Positions 1 to 5,156 of a DNA stretch of 12,922 bases are shown here, piece by piece. How positions within the stretch are numbered: the first letter of the stretch is position 1; each line of letters opens with the position of its first letter. A program made the position numbers and the translations under genes. The notes under the pieces are model-generated. The model was not told where the DNA came from. It did not search any database and saw only the letters and a program-made list of their open reading frames with translations. Source of the DNA: Deltaproteobacteria bacterium (GTDB lineage: Bacteria > SAR324 > NAC60-12); the NCBI GenBank assembly GCA_002730365.1, contig PBZZ01000030.1:1-12922 (forward strand). The letters run 5' to 3'.

Positions 1-1
1 C

Positions 2-118
2 GGTGATTCCAGAACGAAAGGACCTCGGAAAGATTTCGGTGTACTTGATAGAGTAAAGCGCTTGGCAGTGAATGATCGCGCTTTAAAGCTGAAGATGCTT
101 AGGCAGGGCATGGGTTGA
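2..118 (+). CDS. Possible C-terminal end of a gene cut by the window edge
   Basis: One plus-strand frame is open from base 2 to a TGA at 116-118, giving 38 residues rich in Lys, Arg, Leu and Asp (ending KLKMLRQGMG). This composition looks more like a real protein than the Ser/Phe/Thr/Pro-rich minus-strand frame open over the same bases. No domain is recognisable in so short a tail, and the start lies outside the window. It may be spurious. Confidence 0.3.
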   Translation, partial: GDSRTKGPRKDFGVLDRVKRLAVNDRALKLKMLRQGMG

Positions 119-329
119 GGCAGGCTACCTGAATTTCTAATCAGAGATGAGATAGTCAAAAAGAATTTGATTCGTCTTTCGGAGTCCTTGATCAGCAGTA
201 TTTCAATACCAGTTTACTTGCTTAGAAAAGGAACACAGTGTCAGGGCCTGTGACACATCAAGCATGGGGGGACTACTTTTTAGAGAGCATTGATGCTAAA
301 AAAATAAACATCCAGCCTAAATCGCCAAT
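119..329. other. Intergenic stretch with small inverted repeats only
   Basis: I see no gene here. Two small dyads are present. GTGTCA and TGACAC flank a 7-nt spacer at 238-256. AGCA and TGCT surround a 4-nt loop at 286-297, followed on the plus strand by an A-rich tract. Neither has a U-tract on the side needed for a clear intrinsic terminator. They could be weak terminators for the flanking convergent transcription or chance. Confidence 0.3.
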
Positions 330-680
330 TTAGCTCCACTTGTCTGTACGCACTTTTTTCTTCGCATGCACCGGACACTTGAAGAGGGGCTCTGGTTCTT
401 TTTCTTCTTCGCGCTTTTTCGCATTGACTACATCATTTGCTCGCTGCTCCGGAGTTGGATATTCTACTTCCAGGAACATTGGCCCCAGTCCTGTATCTCT
501 TGTCTCACTCATAGACAATTGATAGCGGGGCTCCACTCTCTGGAATTCGTTTGGTTGAACAGGCGCAATTGGAGTCACCCGGTCTCTTGCCCCATCAAGA
601 TACTGAGGATAAAAATTTGTAGTGCCCTCCAGTCGATGCCAGGGAGTTTGTTTTCTTTTTTTCTTAATTTGAGCTACCAT
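330..680 (-). CDS. Hypothetical small charged protein (116 aa)
   Basis: I do not recognise this protein. It starts with a very basic segment (MVAQIKKKRKQ), has a middle region rich in Pro, Arg and Glu, then an acidic/basic KKREEEKEPEP stretch, and ends with a CPVHAKKK segment. There is no signal peptide or membrane helix. The charge and low complexity suggest a disordered, possibly nucleic-acid- or ribosome-binding protein, but that is inference. I chose the ATG at 680 over the GTG at 683 because an AAAGG Shine-Dalgarno (686-690) lies five bases upstream. It is divergent from the DUF4262-family gene. The plus-strand frame over the same bases is Phe/Ser-rich and looks like a shadow. Confidence 0.6.
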   Translation of the reverse strand: MVAQIKKKRKQTPWHRLEGTTNFYPQYLDGARDRVTPIAPVQPNEFQRVEPRYQLSMSETRDTGLGPMFLEVEYPTPEQRANDVVNAKKREEEKEPEPLFKCPVHAKKKVRTDKWS

Positions 681-724
681 CACGGCCTTTAGTTACAAAA
701 TAAACATAATTGGTTAGTTTGTGT

Positions 725-742
725 GTTTCATTGGATTGAAAC
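725..742. promoter_or_regulatory. Inverted repeat in the divergent intergenic region
   Basis: GTTTCA and TGAAAC form perfect 6-bp arms around a 6-nt spacer, between the divergent small hypothetical gene and the DUF4262 gene. It may be an operator, or a hairpin in the leader of the DUF4262 gene if translation starts at 762. No matching regulator is encoded nearby, so this is only a candidate. Confidence 0.2.
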
Positions 743-761
743 CTCCTCAAAAGTGATTCTC

Positions 762-1253
762 ATGGAACCATCTGATTTTCCCACCCGGGAAACTGTTTAT
801 GCAAAGATTCGCGCCGATTTGGATCAGTATGGTTGGAGTCTCATTTCGTCAATTTATCGCGATGAACTTTTCACGCACACGGTTGGTCTAAGCTGGGGCT
901 ACAAACACCAGGAGATTGAACTCATTGGTCTGAATCAAGAAATCGCTGCCATGCTGCTCAATGAATTAGCGAGACGAGTCGTCAATGGTGAAAAATTTCA
1001 TGCCAACTGCCACTTTGAAGATATTGTAGATGGAGTTGATTTGATCCTTGTGGAAAACCCAATTGACCCACAGGGCAAACCGATGACCAATGGCAGGCTT
1101 CGTTTGATTTGGCCTGATGAAAACAACGCCTATCCCTGGCAGAGAGGCTGTGAAGAAGAATGTCTAATTCAGCAGTGGTTCCCAGATTCAACTATGCCTG
1201 AAAGAGATACTTGTGAGGCCTACGCCCTTTTGGAGCAAGCTACTCTCCGTTGA
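762..1253 (+). CDS. DUF4262-family protein
   Basis: The 163-residue product matches the DUF4262 pattern by eye. It has a GWS segment (residues 24-26), then FTHTVGLSWGYKHQEIELIGL (37-57, the family's T-V-G-L core), an amphipathic helix MLLNELARRVVNGEKF, and a Trp/Pro-rich C-terminal half containing LIWPDENN and YPWQRGCEEE. The biochemical role of the family is unknown; members are small soluble cytoplasmic proteins. I start at the ATG at 762 because the domain begins soon after it. A GTG at 723 would add 13 residues; neither start has a good Shine-Dalgarno. It is the only protein gene clearly on the plus strand, and converges on galU with a 10-bp gap. Confidence 0.75.
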   Translation: MEPSDFPTRETVYAKIRADLDQYGWSLISSIYRDELFTHTVGLSWGYKHQEIELIGLNQEIAAMLLNELARRVVNGEKFHANCHFEDIVDGVDLILVENPIDPQGKPMTNGRLRLIWPDENNAYPWQRGCEEECLIQQWFPDSTMPERDTCEAYALLEQATLR

Positions 1254-1278
1254 AAAAATTTATTCACTCAAATTTTTT
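1253..1278. terminator. Candidate bidirectional terminator between convergent genes
   Basis: Perfect 9-bp arms, AAAAAATTT (1253-1261) and AAATTTTTT (1270-1278), enclose an 8-nt loop that overlaps the stop codons of the DUF4262 gene and galU. The A/T-only stem is weak, but it yields a U-rich 3' side in both directions and sits where a shared terminator is expected. Confidence 0.35.
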
Positions 1279-2133
1279 GTCCTGCTGCAGCATTCTCTCC
1301 ATTTCTAAGATTAGCGTTTCTCGAAAACGCTCCTGCCTCAAACCAAATTGAAGTGAGGACAGCAGATACCCTAAGGGCTCCCCAACATCGTAGCGTGTCC
1401 CTTTGATTTTAACTGCTGAAACCTCTCCTTTAGAAGCCAACTGGTTAATAGCTTCCGTCTGTGTGAATTCACCTTGATGCTCATGCGTATTATCAGTTGC
1501 ACGAAGTGCATCAAAAATTTCTGGAGTATACAGGTATCGACCATAGGACGCATAGTTACTGGGTTCAGTCCCTGGAGCTGGCTTTTCCACCATCTGTCTG
1601 ACCTCCATGATTTCTCCTTCATTGACAGGATCAATCACTCCGTAGCGCGAGATATCTTCTTCAGGCAGTGCTTCCACAGTTAGGATCGTATTACCTGTTT
1701 CCTTATAGGCTTCAATTAATTGTAGTGTCAACGGTGGATTCCCCATCACGATGTCATCCGGATACGCCACCACAAAGGGAGCATCCTGGACAAAGGGTTC
1801 TACTAGCATCAGGGCATTGCCTGTACCCATCATCTCTTGTTGTCTCAATGTGAAGATGTTCGCACTTGTTGGCTTGATCAACTCCAGTTTTTCAAGGGAG
1901 TTCTCTTTAGAAAATGCAGAGTCCAGCTCAACTTCACGATCAAAATAATCTTCTAACACCTTTTTTCTTCGTGATGATACCAAAAGGATGTCTTCAATAC
2001 CGGAATCCACCATCTCTTGGACAATGAAATCAATCACTGGCCGGTCAATCAGAGGAAACATTTCCTTTGGAATCGTCTTAGAGGCTGGTAAAAATCTCGT
2101 TGCATACCCAGCCGCTAAAATCACTCCTTTCAT
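1264..2133 (-). CDS. galU: UTP--glucose-1-phosphate uridylyltransferase (GalU family)
   Basis: Known GalU enzymes make UDP-glucose from UTP and glucose 1-phosphate, feeding cell-surface polysaccharide and lipid glycosylation. At 289 aa the length is right. Visible motifs are the N-terminal nucleotide-binding segment AAGYATRFLPASKTIPKEM (7-25), GTGNAL (103-108), YPDD (124-127), YGVID (164-168), VEKPAPG (182-188), GRYLYTPEIF (198-207) and GTRYDVGEPLGYL (245-257). Two signatures differ from usual GalU: AGYATR in place of AGLGTR, and GEFTQTEA in place of GEIQLTDA. A related sugar-1-phosphate nucleotidyltransferase specificity is therefore possible. The ATG has a GGAG Shine-Dalgarno at 2139-2142. 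It is the last gene of the recombinase-KS-ACP operon, 34 bp after the ACP gene. Confidence 0.85.
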   Translation of the reverse strand: MKGVILAAGYATRFLPASKTIPKEMFPLIDRPVIDFIVQEMVDSGIEDILLVSSRRKKVLEDYFDREVELDSAFSKENSLEKLELIKPTSANIFTLRQQEMMGTGNALMLVEPFVQDAPFVVAYPDDIVMGNPPLTLQLIEAYKETGNTILTVEALPEEDISRYGVIDPVNEGEIMEVRQMVEKPAPGTEPSNYASYGRYLYTPEIFDALRATDNTHEHQGEFTQTEAINQLASKGEVSAVKIKGTRYDVGEPLGYLLSSLQFGLRQERFRETLILEMERMLQQDKKFE

Positions 2134-2167
2134 GAAGACTCCATTTCTATTCAGATGATACAGGCAA

Positions 2168-2425
2168 TCACTTCAGTTGTTGAAAAAGAATCAACAGATA
2201 GTCTACCAGTTGTTGAACGGTCTGTAGTTCCAAGATCTGCTCGATGTCGGCTTCCTGACCAAACTCATCTTCCAGAGCCATAATCACGTTCATCGCATCC
2301 AAAGATGTCAAATCAAGATCATCTCTTAGATTTGAATCCAGCTTCACCTCTTCCAGTGGGAGATCTAGTTCCCGAGCAATTGTCTTAAGGCAAGCTTCTC
2401 GGATTTTTTCTTCGCTCAGTTGCAT
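2168..2425 (-). CDS. Acyl carrier protein
   Basis: This is an 85-residue acidic four-helix carrier protein. The phosphopantetheine attachment serine is Ser41 in LTSLDAMNVIMALEDEFG (39-56), which lines up with the canonical DSLD...ALEEEFG helix II. The usual Asp before the serine is Thr here, and the helix II Glu of the VEL segment is Asn. It would carry acyl intermediates as thioesters for the ketosynthase encoded just upstream. Its ATG overlaps the end of the ketosynthase gene by 10 bp, implying translational coupling. The divergent motif and reversed order (KS before ACP) suggest a dedicated pathway ACP and not the housekeeping AcpP, so I withhold a gene symbol. Confidence 0.9.
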   Translation of the reverse strand: MQLSEEKIREACLKTIARELDLPLEEVKLDSNLRDDLDLTSLDAMNVIMALEDEFGQEADIEQILELQTVQQLVDYLLILFQQLK

Positions 2426-3642
2426 GAGCGAAAAACTAGGCAGGCATTACTGCCGCCAAAGGCAAAGGAATTTGAGAGCACGTTTTGAATTTTATGTTTA
2501 CGTGAAACTGGAGAAAGATTCTGCAGATGACATGCCGGGTCAGTAGGATGACAGTTTAAGCTTGGAGGTACGATTTGATGCCGGATGGATAGTACAGAAA
2601 TGACCGCTTCAATAGCAGAAGCAGCCCCCATGCTATGTCCTAATTGCGACTTGCTTGCAGTACAAGGGGGAATTTGATCGCCAAAAATCTTCTTGATTGC
2701 TGCCCCTTCCGTTTGATCATTCAACTTCGTACCCGTTCCATGTAGGTTTATACAATCCACATCAATTGGAGATATTTTAGCATCTTTCAGAGCCCCTTGA
2801 ATCGCATGGCTCACTCCCTCCAAGTTCGGGCTTGTTAAACTTTCTGCATCACAACTCGAAGTAAACCCAATCAGCTCTGCGATCGGTGATTTTTTTCTTT
2901 GATTGCATGACTCTTCTGTCTCCAGAACAATCATAGCAGATCCCTCACTGAGCACAAAACCATCTCGATCACTCGAAAAAGGCTTACATACCCGTTCCGG
3001 AGTATCCCTACTTCTGGAGAGCACCCCCATTGCCTCCCATGTTCTTAGTAATTCATACGTAACAGGTGCTTCAGCTCCTCCACAAATTACCGTATCAAAA
3101 AGACCTGCCTGGAGCCATTCTGCACCAATTCCAATTGCATTCGCTCCAGAAGAGCAAGCGGTATTTACAGTGAGGTTGCGACCTTTGCAACCATGTTCGA
3201 TTGCAATCTGCGCTGAGAGCGCATTGTTCATCATTTTGGGAATTGTAAAGGCATTGATCTTCTTATTTTTCTCTGGAAGATACAGTACGTCGTAAGCATG
3301 TTTGTAGGAAACAATCCCCCCAATTCCCGTCCCAGCAACAACAGCACATTTTGCTAGGTCAGGACCAGTAATTTCAGACTGTGCTATTGCTTCTCTTGCT
3401 GCAAGCAAACCATATTGGACAAAGGCTTCACAAGATCGCTGTTCTCTAGGTGAAAAATAAATCTTGGGGGCATAATTTTGGATGATTCCAGCGACCCTAG
3501 TCAGAGAAGGGCTAGGATCAAATTTGGTGATGTCGTGGACACCAGATTTACCGTAGGAGAGATTATTCCAAAATTCTTTGATTTCAACACCAAGTGGACA
3601 GAATATCCCCATACCTGAGACGAAGACACGCTTACGACCCAT
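2416..3642 (-). CDS. Beta-ketoacyl-ACP synthase (FabF/KAS II-like)
   Basis: At 408 aa this is a full-length thiolase-fold condensing enzyme that joins an acyl chain to malonyl-ACP with loss of CO2. The Cys-His-His triad is intact: Cys163 in NTACSSGANA, His301 in LHGTGTKLND and His336 in KSQLGHSMGAASA, with Lys331 also present. The C-terminal glycine-rich loop reads SFAFGGSNA (392-400). It opens with the typical VFVSGMGIFCPLG strand. The start overlaps the end of the recombinase-like gene by 11 bp and its end overlaps the ACP gene by 10 bp. It may be a second FabF serving a special lipid or polyketide-like product; whether it is the primary FabF cannot be decided from this window. Confidence 0.9.
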   Translation of the reverse strand: MGRKRVFVSGMGIFCPLGVEIKEFWNNLSYGKSGVHDITKFDPSPSLTRVAGIIQNYAPKIYFSPREQRSCEAFVQYGLLAAREAIAQSEITGPDLAKCAVVAGTGIGGIVSYKHAYDVLYLPEKNKKINAFTIPKMMNNALSAQIAIEHGCKGRNLTVNTACSSGANAIGIGAEWLQAGLFDTVICGGAEAPVTYELLRTWEAMGVLSRSRDTPERVCKPFSSDRDGFVLSEGSAMIVLETEESCNQRKKSPIAELIGFTSSCDAESLTSPNLEGVSHAIQGALKDAKISPIDVDCINLHGTGTKLNDQTEGAAIKKIFGDQIPPCTASKSQLGHSMGAASAIEAVISVLSIRHQIVPPSLNCHPTDPACHLQNLSPVSRKHKIQNVLSNSFAFGGSNACLVFRSCN

Positions 3643-4543
3643 TCTGATCTCGATTCACAACTCCAACGATTCCAGGGTGACATCGCCTGTAAACCTCTAC
3701 ATAATCTGGTCGGTTGATATGGGCATATTGAAGAGTGGCATCTAAGCTGACATATCCAAAAAGTTGAGCAATATCAGTTAAATCTAGCCCATTCTCTAAC
3801 AAATGAGCTGCGAATGAATGACGGATGATACGTGCATTGATACGGCTCTGAATTCCAGCTCGTTTTGCGTGCTTCTTAAGCATGAACCAGAACCCAATCC
3901 TCGTCATCCTCTCACCATCTCTATTGGGAAATAAGCACAAATCTGCATCATAACGGAGCCTATCCTGCCTACCTTGTTTGAGGTATTTTTGCATTACCTC
4001 AGTTGCCATTGTAGTGACTGGAACCATTCTCTCTTTACGACCTCGCACCTTCAGAAAACCCAAATCTAAAAATAAATCAGAGGTGTCTAAATTCAATAAT
4101 TCATGAACTTTTAAGCCACTTGAATAGAGCAACTCCAACATTGCACGATCTCGCAGTCCAAGATAGTGATCATCTGAAGGAGCTTCCAATAAATCTTCAA
4201 CCTCTTTTGTACTCAAGAGTTCTGGTGGCTTTGGGGGAATTTCAGGAAACTTTACAAGATGGAGTGGGTTGACATGAATCCAATTTTTTCCCTCTGCACA
4301 ATTTAAAAATAGTTTTAGGGAAGAAAGATGACGGCAAACTGAACTAGGTTGCATGAAATCAAGCAACTGATCTCGGTATTCTTCCATAAGAGATCGACTA
4401 ACCTTTGCCAGGTCTCCAGTTTCAGTAGTTGCTGCGTACCACTGCAGAAACTGCTGAGTGTCATCATGGTAGTTTTTAAGGCTGCTGTCTGAGTAGGATT
4501 GCGACTTCAACCATTCCATAAATTCTTGAAGCAGCATTTCCAT
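3632..4543 (-). CDS. Xer-like tyrosine recombinase homologue, catalytic set degenerate
   Basis: The 303-aa protein has the two-domain XerC/XerD layout: a SAM-like N-terminal core-binding domain (about 1-100) and a phage-integrase catalytic domain (about 108-290) with YLGLRDRAMLELLYSSGLKVHELL and RHSFAAHLLENGLDLTDIAQLFGY. Aligned by eye with XerD, the nucleophile Tyr273 and second Arg (Arg241) are kept. Arg I is Lys145, the hairpin Lys is Arg167, His II is Arg238 and His III is Tyr264. Four of six catalytic positions are thus changed, so strand cleavage is doubtful. It may act as a DNA-binding protein, or be a specialised partner recombinase. The ATG at 4543 has no clear Shine-Dalgarno; an alternative ATG is two codons in. 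It heads the KS-ACP-GalU operon. Confidence 0.85.
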   Translation of the reverse strand: MEMLLQEFMEWLKSQSYSDSSLKNYHDDTQQFLQWYAATTETGDLAKVSRSLMEEYRDQLLDFMQPSSVCRHLSSLKLFLNCAEGKNWIHVNPLHLVKFPEIPPKPPELLSTKEVEDLLEAPSDDHYLGLRDRAMLELLYSSGLKVHELLNLDTSDLFLDLGFLKVRGRKERMVPVTTMATEVMQKYLKQGRQDRLRYDADLCLFPNRDGERMTRIGFWFMLKKHAKRAGIQSRINARIIRHSFAAHLLENGLDLTDIAQLFGYVSLDATLQYAHINRPDYVEVYRRCHPGIVGVVNRDQNGS

Positions 4544-4573
4544 TAGTAAGCGAATATGGGAGTGAAGGGAGGG

Positions 4574-4755
4574 GAGAAGCCCACGAGAACCGTGTGAGCA
4601 AATGGGCTTTTGATGCCTAGCCCGAATAGGTGGAGAAGCGTGTAAGAATTTTAGGCTTCCTTAATAAAGGCGTGCTCACCATTCTCAGGGACAATCTCCG
4701 CGTGGTGATGAAAAGGCAACAAAAGTTTGTCATCACGAGAGCCGTAGGACTTCTC
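4574..4755 (-). ncRNA. ssrS: 6S RNA
   Basis: 6S RNA mimics an open promoter and sequesters the housekeeping sigma-RNA polymerase holoenzyme. The minus strand reads GGTGAGCACG, a CCTT/AAGG hairpin, AAGCCTAAAATTC and then CTTCTCCACC, the same order as the E. coli 6S apical region (GGTGAGCATG, hairpin, AAGCCTTAAAA, TTCACC). GAATGGTG pairs with CACCTATTC around it. The ends close with GAGAAGTCC (4747-4755) against GGGCTTCTC (4574-4582), nine pairs including one G-U. The resulting 182 nt is almost the E. coli length. Its position just downstream of zapA is the conserved proteobacterial location. Exact ends are approximate. Confidence 0.85.
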
Positions 4756-4759
4756 GGCC

Positions 4760-4784
4760 AAAAATCACAGGCAATGTGATTTTT
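4760..4784 (-). terminator. Perfect stem-loop between zapA and the 6S RNA
   Basis: AAAAATCACA and TGTGATTTTT form perfect 10-bp arms around a 5-nt loop, ending in five Ts on the minus strand only about four bases before the proposed 6S 5' end. It resembles an intrinsic terminator for zapA, although the GC part of the stem is weak. If 6S is transcribed from upstream, the hairpin would instead lie in the precursor and could mark a processing site. Confidence 0.45.
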
Positions 4785-4805
4785 AAGCCATGCTGAATCC
4801 TAGCG

Positions 4806-4835
4806 AATACAGTCCATCTGGGCAAGTGAATTCAA
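4806..4835 (-). promoter_or_regulatory. Candidate promoter for the 6S RNA
   Basis: On the minus strand TTGAAT (4830-4835) and TGTATT (4806-4811) are spaced 18 bp apart, giving a sigma70-like site just after the zapA stop. Transcription would begin near 4799, about 45 nt before the mature 6S 5' end, so a processed precursor would be implied. Both boxes match consensus only partly. Confidence 0.25.
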
Positions 4836-4837
4836 GC

Positions 4838-5131
4838 TTAGATTAGAACCTGATCAAGTCTTTCGCAAAGATCACGAAGATTTTTTTCCATTTCATCATA
4901 CTGAGGTTGTTGCTTCTGTCTCATCAACTGATCAGCCAGATTCAATGCTACCAACAAGTACAAATTACTGGAGGAAATGGAACTCGAGCTTTGCTGAATC
5001 GTTGAAATTTGTTGTTCTAAGAAGCTCTCTACTTTCCTTATGTGCTCTTCGCCATAGGGACTTGCAATCGCAAATCGGTTACCGTTAACTGTAATTTGAT
5101 ACTGTTTGCGATCAGCTTTGGCGTCAGACAT
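4838..5131 (-). CDS. zapA: Cell division protein ZapA
   Basis: ZapA binds FtsZ at midcell and bundles its protofilaments. The 97-residue product has the family layout: an N-terminal beta segment YQITVNGNRFAIASPYGEEHIRKVESFLEQQI (11-42), a Ser-rich linker, the conserved helix NLYLLVALNLADQLMRQKQQ (56-75) and a short C-terminal coiled-coil helix ending LCERLDQVLI. The length is typical. The ATG has a good GAGGAA Shine-Dalgarno at 5137-5142. It follows the large membrane protein gene by 25 bp and is probably co-transcribed with it. The 6S RNA gene follows downstream, as in many Proteobacteria. Confidence 0.85.
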   Translation of the reverse strand: MSDAKADRKQYQITVNGNRFAIASPYGEEHIRKVESFLEQQISTIQQSSSSISSSNLYLLVALNLADQLMRQKQQPQYDEMEKNLRDLCERLDQVLI

Positions 5132-5156
5132 GACAGTTCCTCAACAAGGTAGAAAG

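Noticed and set aside
366..692. Plus-strand 108-codon frame opposite the small hypothetical gene
   Set aside because: Phe/Ser/Leu-rich composition typical of an antisense shadow; the minus-strand frame has a better ribosome site and a more protein-like composition.
2903..3295. Plus-strand 130-codon frame inside the ketosynthase
   Set aside because: It lies antisense to the catalytic core of an intact FabF-like gene and has no recognisable domain.
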